From assembly GCF_004153685.1 (NCBI RefSeq), contig NZ_SDQD01000001.1, forward strand, positions 1,116,001-1,180,000: DNA of 64,000 nucleotides, in the 5' to 3' direction. This stretch comes from Pollutimonas harenae (GTDB lineage: Bacteria; Pseudomonadota; Gammaproteobacteria; Burkholderiales; Burkholderiaceae_B). The notes beneath the pieces were generated by a model, which had not been told where the DNA came from, searched no databases, and worked only from the letters and a program-made list of their open reading frames with translations. Shown one piece after another: positions 56,854-64,000 of the stretch (the first letter of the stretch is position 1; every line of letters begins with the position of its first letter). A program made the translations under genes and the position numbers.

Positions 56854-57581
56854 GTCTGCTTGTCCTTCAAGGCCTGGAATTCCGTTGGGCTGATGGGAAC
56901 AAAGCTTACCGTATCGCCAGGCGCTAACAAGGTGGGTGGTTCTTGTTCCGGATCGAACAGCACGGCTGGCGTCGCGCCTATGACATGCCAGCCGCCCGGC
57001 GAGGCGTTGGGGTAGATCATGGTCTGAAGGTTGGCAATGGCGACCGAGCCGGCCGGCAGCAAAGTGCGCGGTGTGGCGCGACGGCCTATGGCCAGCCTTG
57101 TGTCGTGCACGCCGATATAGGGTGCGCCCGGAGCAAAGCCCAGCATGAATACATACGCCGGCTGATGACTGTGCAAATGGATGACTTGCTCTGGAGTCAG
57201 CCCACAATGCTCTGCCACATGCTCCAGATCGGGGCCATGTTCGCCACCGTAGCAGACAGGGATCTTTATTTGGCGTGAGGTGTCGGCCTGGGCTGGGTCC
57301 GCGAGTGCCGCCAGCAGTGGTTTTTGTATGGCCGATATCAGCTGCGTATGGCGATCGATGGTGTCGGGCAGGCCCGGTTGATAATGCAGGGCAAGCTGAT
57401 TGAATGAAGGCACGATATCGCTGACGCCCGGAATATTGGCTGCGCGCAGGGCGGCAGCCGCCCGAGCGCAACGACGTCCCGTCTCGATATCGATCTGCTC
57501 GCCAAAGACCAGCAGCAGGGTCCGGTCGCCCTGAGGGACGATGCGCCAGTCAGGTTTGCCGGTTTCGGTGAGACCAGCCAT
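56850..57581 (-). CDS. pxpB: 5-oxoprolinase subunit B (PxpB/KipI family)
   Basis: This is a 243-residue KipI-type protein with the conserved FMLGFAPGAPYIGVHD block and AGSVAIANLQTMIYPNASPGGWHVIG. It forms a complex with PxpC. The start at 57581 (MAGLTETGKPDW) is seven bases after the VOC gene, so the three may be one transcript. No pxpA lies upstream. Confidence 0.92.
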   Translation of the reverse strand: MAGLTETGKPDWRIVPQGDRTLLLVFGEQIDIETGRRCARAAAALRAANIPGVSDIVPSFNQLALHYQPGLPDTIDRHTQLISAIQKPLLAALADPAQADTSRQIKIPVCYGGEHGPDLEHVAEHCGLTPEQVIHLHSHQPAYVFMLGFAPGAPYIGVHDTRLAIGRRATPRTLLPAGSVAIANLQTMIYPNASPGGWHVIGATPAVLFDPEQEPPTLLAPGDTVSFVPISPTEFQALKDKQT

Positions 57582-57588
57582 GCGTGCT

Positions 57589-58020
57589 TTATTTTGCGAA
57601 CAGGGAGTCGAGGTCTTTGAAGGACTTGAACTCCAGCGCGTTGCCCGATGGGTCGAGGAAGAACATGGTGGCTTGTTCGCCCGCTTCGCCCTTGAAGCGC
57701 ACATAAGGTTCGATCACGAACTTGGTACCGGCATCTTGCAGCTTCTTGGCCAGCGCTTGCCAGACAGACATTTCGAGCACTGCGCCAAAGTGGCGTACAG
57801 GCACGTTGTGCTCGTCGACACTGCTGGTTTGCGTACTGCCGCATTCGTCGGGCGACAGGTGGGCAACAATTTGATGGCCGTGGAAATTGAAGTCCACCCA
57901 TTGATCGGATGAACGCCCTTCGGGGCAGCCCAGCAAGTCGCCGTAAAAGGCGCGCGCCGCAGCCAGATCGTGTACGGGAAAGGCCAAGTGGAAGGGTGGC
58001 AAAGTAGTGCTTGCGGACAT
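57589..58020 (-). CDS. VOC family protein (glyoxalase/dioxygenase fold)
   Basis: This is a 143-residue single-domain vicinal-oxygen-chelate protein. [28 protein letters not shown] is the usual first half and [18 protein letters not shown] the second. It resembles YcaO-unrelated VOC dioxygenase-like proteins of unknown substrate. It is the first gene in front of pxpBC. Confidence 0.88.
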   Translation of the reverse strand: MSASTTLPPFHLAFPVHDLAAARAFYGDLLGCPEGRSSDQWVDFNFHGHQIVAHLSPDECGSTQTSSVDEHNVPVRHFGAVLEMSVWQALAKKLQDAGTKFVIEPYVRFKGEAGEQATMFFLDPSGNALEFKSFKDLDSLFAK

Positions 58021-58141
58021 AAGATGCTCCATCTAGGGGTGGGTCGCCGGCGTCGTGAGTCCAACGGCGTGCAGGCAGTCATTTTATGTGTTTTTGCGCA
58101 GCTTTGCCCCATGCCTTTTTATGGGCGATGGGCCTGGTCAG

Positions 58142-59437
58142 TCAGTCGGCCTTGCTGACCCGGGTTGGCGGGAAAATTACCGAAAACAGGCTGCCGGCGC
58201 CAAAGCGGCTATGTATGCTTAGTTCGGCATTGTGCCGCATGGCCACGTGCTTGGTAATGGCCAGGCCCAGCCCGGTACCACCGGTTGCCCGGGAGCGTCC
58301 GCGATCTACGCGGTAAAAGCGTTCAGTAAGTCGGGGAATGTCTTGTGCCGCAATGCCGATGCCGGTGTCTTGTACTGAATAACAGGCGTGACCCTGTTCC
58401 GTGACATACCAGCTTACGGTAATTGTGCCGTCTTTCGGCGTGTAGCGGATGGCGTTGGTGAGCAAATTCGATACCGCCGAGGCAAGTTCGGTTTCTATGC
58501 CGTCCACGCAAAGAGTGTCGTCTATGTTTTCAATGAAGACATGCTGGCCGTTCGATAGGACACGGCCTTGTTGCAAGGTGTTGTGGATGATCGCGCTCAG
58601 GCGTACCGGCCTGCCTTCGGCCGAGGGCGAGGATTCCAGTGTAGACAGGGTCAGCAGGTCTTCCACGATTGCCTGCATTCTTTGTGCCTGTTCCAGCATC
58701 ATCGCCAGGTAGCGCTGCCGCTGTTCATCGCTCAAGGATTCGTCCGGCATATCGTGCAGGGTTTCCAGGAAGCCGGACAGCACCGTCAGGGGCGTACGGA
58801 GTTCGTGCGACACATTGGCGACGAAATCCTTGCGCGTGGTTTCCAGCTTTTCTACCTGGGTGACGTCGCGGGTGACAACCAGGAACTGCCCCAGGCCGTA
58901 GCGTGTGAGCTGTACCAGCAGCGCTTTTTCGTGACCATCGCTGGTCAAGTGCAGCAACAGGGGTGCAGGCCAGTCCATCTGGCGGGCGTAGCGTGCAAAC
59001 TCCGGTGCGCGCAGTATGTTGAAAATGCTGTAGTTGCGGTCAGATTTCAGGTCGAGGCCCAGATGTTCGCTGGCCATTTTGTTGCCCCAGATGAGGTGCA
59101 TGGACTCGTCCAGGGTGATGGCGCCGTCGGGCAAGGCCTCGGCTGCCAGCATAATGCTATCGACATACCGGTTCAGCGAGTCGATTTCATGCTTGTCTTT
59201 ACGCAGCTTGCGATAAATGGTGGCCAGGATGTTGTCCCAGGGCCCTACCGATGGGGGGGGCGGGGCTTCGATGCTGGCTGTCCAGCGTTCTATCAGTGCC
59301 AGTTGCCAACCACTGATCAGAATCATGCAGACCAGCCCCAGGGCGAAAATGCCCCAGCCCACATGGACTCCTAGCCAGGACCCGCAAGCCCAGCCAAGTA
59401 TTGCCCACAAACCTATGGAAATAACGGTTTTTATCAT
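58142..59437 (-). CDS. phoR: Phosphate regulon sensor kinase PhoR
   Basis: This is a 431-residue membrane histidine kinase. It has two N-terminal helices (about 5-48), a PAS domain near 90-190, a HisKA site FVANVSHELRTPLTVL near 203-218, and HATPase motifs (NLLTNAIRYTP, DTGIGIA, GGTGLGLAI). It phosphorylates PhoB when phosphate is low. It follows phoB by 59 bases. No pst or phoU genes are in the window. Confidence 0.93.
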   Translation of the reverse strand: MIKTVISIGLWAILGWACGSWLGVHVGWGIFALGLVCMILISGWQLALIERWTASIEAPPPPSVGPWDNILATIYRKLRKDKHEIDSLNRYVDSIMLAAEALPDGAITLDESMHLIWGNKMASEHLGLDLKSDRNYSIFNILRAPEFARYARQMDWPAPLLLHLTSDGHEKALLVQLTRYGLGQFLVVTRDVTQVEKLETTRKDFVANVSHELRTPLTVLSGFLETLHDMPDESLSDEQRQRYLAMMLEQAQRMQAIVEDLLTLSTLESSPSAEGRPVRLSAIIHNTLQQGRVLSNGQHVFIENIDDTLCVDGIETELASAVSNLLTNAIRYTPKDGTITVSWYVTEQGHACYSVQDTGIGIAAQDIPRLTERFYRVDRGRSRATGGTGLGLAITKHVAMRHNAELSIHSRFGAGSLFSVIFPPTRVSKAD

Positions 59438-59496
59438 GATGACAACGGTTCAGGCCCCAGGGCAAGTGCTTTCGGCAGGGTGCTTCCGGGTAATGC

Positions 59497-60198
59497 TCAG
59501 GAGGGGTTGGGCAATTGTGCAGTGAAGCGGTACCCGGCTCCGCGTACTGTTTCGATGTGGTTCTCGAGCTTGGCGGGCTCCAGGGCTTTGCGCAGGCGGC
59601 GTATATGGACATCCACCGTGCGCTCTTCCACAAAAACATGGTCGCCCCAGACCTGATCCAGCAACTGGGCGCGCGAAAACACTCTTTCAGTATGCGTCAT
59701 GAAAAAGTGTAGCAGACGGAACTCGGTTGGTCCGACGGTCAGCGCGTGCCCTTCACCTGTTACACGGTGAGTGGCCGGATCCAGTTTGAGGCCACCAATC
59801 TGGATGAGGTCATCGGTCAGTTGAGGGGCGCGCCGACGCAGCACGGCTTTGATGCGTGCTATCAGCTCTTTGGGTGAAAAAGGCTTGGTGATGTAGTCAT
59901 CGGCGCCAGCTTCCAGGCCTTCGACCTTGTCATGTTCAGCGCCCTTGGCTGTGAGCATGATGACCGGCACATGCCGTGTACGCTCGTCGGAGCGGAGTGT
60001 GCGGGCCAGAGTAATACCTGACGCACCCGGCAGCATCCAGTCCAGCAGTATCAAATCGGGAAGTTCCGCCCTGATCAGGGTCTGGGCTTGCTCGGCGTCA
60101 AAGGCGCGCAGCACCTTGTGACCGGCAAAAGACAGATTCACGGAAATAAGCTCCTGGATGGCAGGCTCATCTTCTACAACGAGTATGGTAGTGCTCAT
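59497..60198 (-). CDS. phoB: Phosphate regulon response regulator PhoB
   Basis: This is a 233-residue OmpR-type regulator with phospho-acceptor Asp53 (LILLDWMLPG), acidic pocket VVEDEPAI and a C-terminal winged helix (VEERTVDVHIRRLRKAL). It activates genes with Pho boxes, and one lies about 117 bases upstream of its own start, so it should activate itself. Confidence 0.96.
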   Translation of the reverse strand: MSTTILVVEDEPAIQELISVNLSFAGHKVLRAFDAEQAQTLIRAELPDLILLDWMLPGASGITLARTLRSDERTRHVPVIMLTAKGAEHDKVEGLEAGADDYITKPFSPKELIARIKAVLRRRAPQLTDDLIQIGGLKLDPATHRVTGEGHALTVGPTEFRLLHFFMTHTERVFSRAQLLDQVWGDHVFVEERTVDVHIRRLRKALEPAKLENHIETVRGAGYRFTAQLPNPS

Positions 60199-60314
60199 GG
60201 CGCGTGTTAATAGTACGTTAGGTAAACAGGTTCTGATGAAAGCCGCTAATGGCGGAACGCCCGGACCCCTGAGGGACGGCTACGCTGCGATGCCTCACAT
60301 AATATGGCGTGATT

Positions 60315-60332
60315 GTGACAGGTTTGTGAAAA
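60315..60332 (-). promoter_or_regulatory. Pho box upstream of phoB
   Basis: On the minus strand two 7-base half-sites, TTTTCAC (60326-60332) and CTGTCAC (60315-60321), are separated by AAAC. The consensus is CTGTCAT repeated with four A/T-rich bases between. The second half-site is perfect and the first has two mismatches. Position and direction fit PhoB autoactivation. Confidence 0.7.
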
Positions 60333-60426
60333 TTGTTGGGCTGGGCGGCCGAGCGTGGCATTTTGACGCCCCGGGCCTGACTTGCATCACGACCCGGTAC
60401 GGATAATGATGTACGATTAACAAACC

Positions 60427-61212
60427 ATGCAAAATACCCATTCTTCTTCTCAGGCCGACGCAACGGCAGACCCGTCCCAGGCCAGTACGCACTTTGGCTT
60501 TCAAACCGTAGCTGAAACAGAAAAGGCCGGCAAGGTGGCCGAGGTTTTCCATTCGGTGGCCCAGCGCTACGACGTCATGAACGACTTGATGTCAATGGGC
60601 CTGCATCGCGCCTGGAAAGTCTTTACGGTAGGCCGTGCCGACGTGCGGCCAGGCATGAAAGTCCTGGATATCGCCGGCGGTACCGGCGACCTGGCCCGTG
60701 CGTTTGCCAAGAAGGCGGGCGCCAGCGGCGAGGTCTGGCTGACCGATATCAATGACTCCATGCTGCGTGTGGGCCGCGATCGCCTGGCCGACCAGGGCCT
60801 GTTGCTGCCCACCACTGTCTGCGACGCCGAAAAACTGCCGTTTCCCTCGGGCTACTTCGATCGGGTCAGCGTGGCGTTTGGCTTGCGCAACATGACGCAC
60901 AAAGAGCATGCGTTGGCCGAGATGCGACGTGTATTGAAGCCGGGTGGCAAATTGCTGGTACTGGAATTTTCACGGGTGGCCAAGCCGCTGTCGCCCGTCT
61001 ACGACTGGTATTCCTTCAATATTCTGCCCTGGCTGGGCCAGAAAGTAGCAGGCGATAAAGAAAGCTACCGTTACCTGGCCGAGTCCATACGCATGCACCC
61101 CGACCAGGATACGCTGGCTGGCATGCTCGAAGACGCGGGTTTGTCGCGCGTGCGGTATTTCAACCTGAGCGCCGGGGTAGTTGCCCTGCACGAAGGCGTG
61201 AACCTGGGCTAG
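60427..61212 (+). CDS. ubiE: Ubiquinone/menaquinone biosynthesis C-methyltransferase UbiE
   Basis: This is a 261-residue SAM-dependent methyltransferase. Motif I is [12 protein letters not shown] at 79-90, and [15 protein letters not shown] and the [14 protein letters not shown] block are conserved. It C-methylates the benzoquinol ring of ubiquinone. It is followed by a Tim44-like gene, ubiJ and ubiB, so the ubiquinone set is clustered. Confidence 0.96.
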   Translation: MQNTHSSSQADATADPSQASTHFGFQTVAETEKAGKVAEVFHSVAQRYDVMNDLMSMGLHRAWKVFTVGRADVRPGMKVLDIAGGTGDLARAFAKKAGASGEVWLTDINDSMLRVGRDRLADQGLLLPTTVCDAEKLPFPSGYFDRVSVAFGLRNMTHKEHALAEMRRVLKPGGKLLVLEFSRVAKPLSPVYDWYSFNILPWLGQKVAGDKESYRYLAESIRMHPDQDTLAGMLEDAGLSRVRYFNLSAGVVALHEGVNLG

Positions 61213-61218
61213 GCACTT

Positions 61219-61243
61219 GCGGGTGCATGGTGCCCGCGTTTTT
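61219..61243 (+). terminator. Probable terminator after ubiE
   Basis: A 7 bp stem with two G-T pairs (61219-61225/61231-61237) is followed by a T5 run. It lies six bases after the ubiE stop. Confidence 0.55.
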
Positions 61244-61391
61244 CCCGCTTGTGAACTAATTTTCTGCCAGCGTGTCCAACTTTGTGCTAATGTTCAGCTT
61301 CCAGTAAGCTTGGCCGTCAGGCAACAACTGCGGCGGCTTAAATCAAATATATCTGCATTGCGCCGGGGCGCGATGCATAAAGGAGCACTAC

Positions 61392-62321
61392 ATGTCCCAG
61401 CGATTTTCCCGGCTGCTCGCGGTAGCCATGCTTGTCTTTTCGGCGGGGGCGATGCTGACGGCTTCGTTCGACGCTGAAGCGCGCCGGATGGGCGGCGGCG
61501 GCAGCTTTGGTCGTCAATCGTCCAATATTACCCAGCAGCGCCAGGCTGTCACGCCTCCCACTACTTCCACGACAACACGCAGCACCGCGGCTGCGGCAGG
61601 CACGACGGCCAAAAGCGGTATGTCGCGCTTTCTGGGGCCTATTGCCGGCATAGCCGCTGGCCTGGGTATTGCGGCCTTGCTGTCCAGCATGGGCCTGTCG
61701 GGCGCGTTTCTTGAGTTCATGTCCAGCCTGGTGCTGATCGGCTTGCTGGTCTTTGGCGTCATGTACATCGTGCGTCGCCTGCGTGGTGATGCTGCGCGTC
61801 CCGCCATGCAGCAGGCAGGCATGAACCGCGAAAACGCACCATCGCAAAATGCCTGGCAACAGGCCGGCCAGCCCGCTGCATCGGCAGCCACAGCGGCTGC
61901 GGCTGCTGTGCCGGCAGCCCCCGTCGATCAAAGCTGGTTCATTCCTGGCGATTTCGATACGCCCACCTTTTTGGCCAATGCCAAGGCCCAGTTCATTGAA
62001 ATCCAGGCAGTCTGGGATAGCGGCGACCTGACCCGGCTGACCGACTACATGACTGACGATCTTGTTGCCGAGATCAAACCTGAACTGATGACACGCACCG
62101 AAGGCAATGTGACCGAGGTCGTCTTGCTTAATGCAGAACTCCTGGGCATAGAAGCGGTATCGGGTGGTCACTTGGCCAGCGTCCGTTATTCCGGCATGCT
62201 GCGCGAGTCCAAAGACGCCGAAGCCTTCCGCTTCGAAGAGGTCTGGAATCTGTACAAGGCCGATAACGCAGGCTGGTTGCTGGCCGGCATTCAGCAAATA
62301 CCGCTAGAGTACGCCAGCTAA
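61392..62321 (+). CDS. Tim44-like domain protein
   Basis: This is a 309-residue protein with a signal or anchor (about 10-28), a Gly/Ser/Thr-rich segment (MGGGGSFGRQ), two hydrophobic helices at about 77-118, an Ala/Gln-rich linker, and a C-terminal Tim44 domain (about 185-305; FIPGDFDTPTFLANAKAQFIEIQAVWDSGDL). The bacterial role is unknown. It is often found near ubi genes in betaproteobacteria and sits between ubiE and ubiJ here. Confidence 0.88.
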   Translation: MSQRFSRLLAVAMLVFSAGAMLTASFDAEARRMGGGGSFGRQSSNITQQRQAVTPPTTSTTTRSTAAAAGTTAKSGMSRFLGPIAGIAAGLGIAALLSSMGLSGAFLEFMSSLVLIGLLVFGVMYIVRRLRGDAARPAMQQAGMNRENAPSQNAWQQAGQPAASAATAAAAAVPAAPVDQSWFIPGDFDTPTFLANAKAQFIEIQAVWDSGDLTRLTDYMTDDLVAEIKPELMTRTEGNVTEVVLLNAELLGIEAVSGGHLASVRYSGMLRESKDAEAFRFEEVWNLYKADNAGWLLAGIQQIPLEYAS

Positions 62322-62379
62322 GCAGGTTCAAGCGGTATTTGCCAGGGTCTATCAAGGGCAACAGATACCAGGAGCAAGA

Positions 62380-62410
62380 ATGGGTCGCCGCTGGGCGGCC
62401 CATTGTTTCT
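62380..62410 (+). terminator. Terminator after the Tim44-like gene
   Basis: A 10 bp stem with one G-T pair (62380-62389/62394-62403) is followed by a T-rich tail. It lies 58 bases after the stop and ahead of ubiJ. Confidence 0.65.
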
Positions 62411-62469
62411 TCTTAAAACCGTTAAACTGGGACTCTTGCCTGCAACACGGTTTGTCCGCCACTCATACC

Positions 62470-63096
62470 ATGCTTTCTTTGCCGTCCTTTCTTACCCCTG
62501 CAGCTGTCTATGCGCGCATGCTGAACAAGCTCTTGCAACGCGAGAGTTGGGCGCGCGACCGGCTAAGCCGACATGCGGGGAAAACCGTCGGCTTCAAAGT
62601 GGGCAGCATCACCATGGGTTTGTCCATACAGGCAGATGGTCTGGTTCAGGCATCCGATAGGGCGGTGGTGCCTAACGTTACGCTCACCATTCCCGCAAAC
62701 CAGTTGGCCGAATTGCCAGGCGTATTGCGCGCCCGCGATCCTTCACTGTTGACTGAGCTGCTGCATGTCGAAGGCGATGCCGGACTGGCGCAAGTGGTGT
62801 CTGAGCTGGCTCGGGATCTACGCTGGGACATAGAAGACGACTTGTCGCAGGTGGTGGGCGATGTTGCCGCAGCCCGTATGGTGCAAGCCGCCGATGCATT
62901 AAAAACAGGTGTGCAGACGGCGACGTCGCGCCTGGCGGGCAATGCCAGCGAATACCTGATCGAAGAAAGCGCCTTGCTGGCCAATCGGCCGGCGTATGAC
63001 GACTGGTCGGAAAAGCTGCAGGCCATACGCCTTCGGCTCGACCAGCTCGATCGTCGTGTTTCGGCCGTTGCGCCGCATTCGGTACGCGAGGCCTGA
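62470..63096 (+). CDS. ubiJ: Ubiquinone biosynthesis accessory factor UbiJ (SCP2 domain)
   Basis: This is a 208-residue protein with an SCP2-like lipid-binding domain (about 15-120; VGFKVGSITMGLSIQADGLVQ) and a helical C-terminus. UbiJ scaffolds the soluble Ubi complex with UbiK and binds quinone precursors. The start at 62470 is chosen because upstream residues lie in the terminator. Three bases separate it from ubiB. Confidence 0.9.
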   Translation: MLSLPSFLTPAAVYARMLNKLLQRESWARDRLSRHAGKTVGFKVGSITMGLSIQADGLVQASDRAVVPNVTLTIPANQLAELPGVLRARDPSLLTELLHVEGDAGLAQVVSELARDLRWDIEDDLSQVVGDVAAARMVQAADALKTGVQTATSRLAGNASEYLIEESALLANRPAYDDWSEKLQAIRLRLDQLDRRVSAVAPHSVREA

Positions 63097-63099
63097 CTC

Positions 63100-64000
63100 A
63101 TGTTCACCTTGTTCCGTCTGCTGCATATTCTTTTCGTTGCCCTCAGATACCGTCTCGATGAACTGGTACTGTCTGGAATCAAGCATCCCGTCGCCTATGG
63201 GTTGTTGCGCGTCGTCCGCTTTGGCAGGGCACCCAAAACGCCGCGCGGCGTGCGTTTGCGCCTGGCACTTGAGTCGCTGGGTCCCATTTTCGTCAAATTC
63301 GGCCAGGTACTGTCTACACGGCGAGACCTGATCCCGCTCGATATCGCCATTGAACTGGCCTTGCTACAAGATCGTGTGCCGCCTTTTCCGTCCGACAAGG
63401 CGGCCGCCATGATCGAAGAGGCACTCGGTGCATCGCCTCATACACTGTTCAGGCACTTTGAAACCGACCCGGTCGCGTCGGCCTCGATTGCTCAAGTGCA
63501 TTTTGCGGTCTTGCATGACGGCCGCGAGGTTGCGGTCAAAGTCTTGCGTCCGGGCATGCGCGACATCATCGAAAAAGACTTGTCCCTGCTGCGTGTACTG
63601 GCTGGGCTGGTCGAGCGCCTGGCCGCTGATGGGCGGCGCCTGAAACCGCGCCAGGTCGTCGCTGAATTCGACAACTACCTGCATGATGAACTTGATCTGA
63701 TACGCGAAGCGTCCAATTGCAGCCAGTTACGGCGCAATTTTTCGCCCGAAACAGGCCGCGAACATCTGCTGCTGATTCCAGAAGTTGTGTGGGAGTTCTG
63801 TGCCACCACCGTCTTCACCATGGAGCGCATGCGGGGTATACCAGTCAGCCAGGTCGAACGCCTGAAGCAGGCCAATATCGATACCCGCGAGCTGGGCCGA
63901 AAAGGGGTCGAGATATTCTTCATGCAAGTCTTCTCCGATGGCTTTTTTCATGCGGACATGCACCCCGGCAATATATTCGTTTCCGACGAACCCGCCACCC
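63100..64000 (+). CDS. ubiB: Ubiquinone biosynthesis kinase-like protein UbiB (5' part)
   Basis: The ATG at 63100 opens a frame running off the right edge (300 codons present of about 520). The KxGQ motif is K66FGQ69, the ATP-site lysine is in VAVKVLRPG, and the catalytic HADMHPGN is near 284-291. UbiB is an atypical ADCK-type ATPase needed for ubiquinone synthesis; C-terminal membrane helices would be beyond the window. Confidence 0.95.
   Translation, partial: MFTLFRLLHILFVALRYRLDELVLSGIKHPVAYGLLRVVRFGRAPKTPRGVRLRLALESLGPIFVKFGQVLSTRRDLIPLDIAIELALLQDRVPPFPSDKAAAMIEEALGASPHTLFRHFETDPVASASIAQVHFAVLHDGREVAVKVLRPGMRDIIEKDLSLLRVLAGLVERLAADGRRLKPRQVVAEFDNYLHDELDLIREASNCSQLRRNFSPETGREHLLLIPEVVWEFCATTVFTMERMRGIPVSQVERLKQANIDTRELGRKGVEIFFMQVFSDGFFHADMHPGNIFVSDEPAT

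Noticed and set aside
55867-57471. Single 534-codon frame covering pxpC and upstream DNA
   Set aside because: The part beyond 56853 is an alternative frame of pxpB; homology begins at the 56853 start.

Overview
The window is a 64 kb piece of a betaproteobacterial chromosome, most likely Alcaligenaceae (Bordetella/Achromobacter/Pusillimonas relatives). The support is a moderately high GC content (about 55-60% by eye), Burkholderiales-type gene neighbourhoods (hslVU, dksA, xerC-DUF484-dapF, grxC-secB-gpsA, gpmA-envC-ctpA-moeB, kdsD-kdsC-lptCAB, hpf-ptsN-hprK-rapZ, phoBR, ubiE-ubiJ-ubiB), Bug/TctC solute-binding proteins, and no rpoN between lptB and hpf, as in Bordetella. Genus cannot be fixed from the sequence alone. 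No rRNA, tRNA, CRISPR array, prophage or transposase was seen.

Layout. 1-8.9 kb: a dipeptide/oligopeptide ABC importer (end of the binding protein, two permeases, two ATPases) with an N-formylglutamate amidohydrolase-like gene, then a convergent C45 amidohydrolase with an RpiR-type regulator and a divergent class III aminotransferase. This looks like uptake and breakdown of peptide- or amide-type compounds. 9-10.9 kb: a carboxymuconolactone decarboxylase-like gene, a giant hairpin, a broken ParE-like toxin fragment, a GNAT acetyltransferase and a CusF-like periplasmic protein. 10.9-12.8 kb: hslVU behind a sigma32-like promoter. 13-18.4 kb: accessory metabolism (VOC protein, Bug protein, thioesterase, GlxA regulator, isochorismatase-like hydrolase, MFS exporter). 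18.5-23.7 kb: dksA and a zinc-homeostasis cluster (COG0523 GTPase, Zur, ZnuCBA) around a perfect Zur box. 23.7-26.3 kb: xerC, DUF484, dapF. 26.3-27.0 kb: a gene-free stretch holding two giant hairpins. 27-34.3 kb: Bug protein, gpsA, secB, grxC and rhodanese in one direction, gpmA, envC and ctpA in the other. 34.3-41.9 kb: moeB, pyrimidine nucleotidase, argB, thioredoxin-like protein, BON lipoprotein, SIS protein, yraN, rsmI, rlpA, rapZ. 42-48.5 kb: hprK, ptsN, hpf, lptBAC, kdsCD, apt. 48.5-48.9 kb: a third type of giant hairpin. 48.9-64 kb: a 1312-residue FAD/Fe-S oxidoreductase, YqaA, threonine deaminase, phosphopantetheinyl transferase, 5-oxoprolinase B and C, VOC protein, phoBR, and ubiE, a Tim44-like gene, ubiJ and the start of ubiB.

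The most unusual content is a set of four long (about 220-250 bp) nested palindromes in gene-free DNA. Two of them (9561-9786 and 26738-26965) are copies of one family in opposite orientation. Each lies just downstream of the stop codon of the neighbouring gene in the same relative orientation. Their outer stems differ in sequence between copies, yet both arms changed together and pairing stays perfect. The other two (26451-26668 and 48586-48840) share the architecture but not the sequence. They may be structured 3' RNA elements or palindromic mobile elements, and I cannot assign them to a described family.
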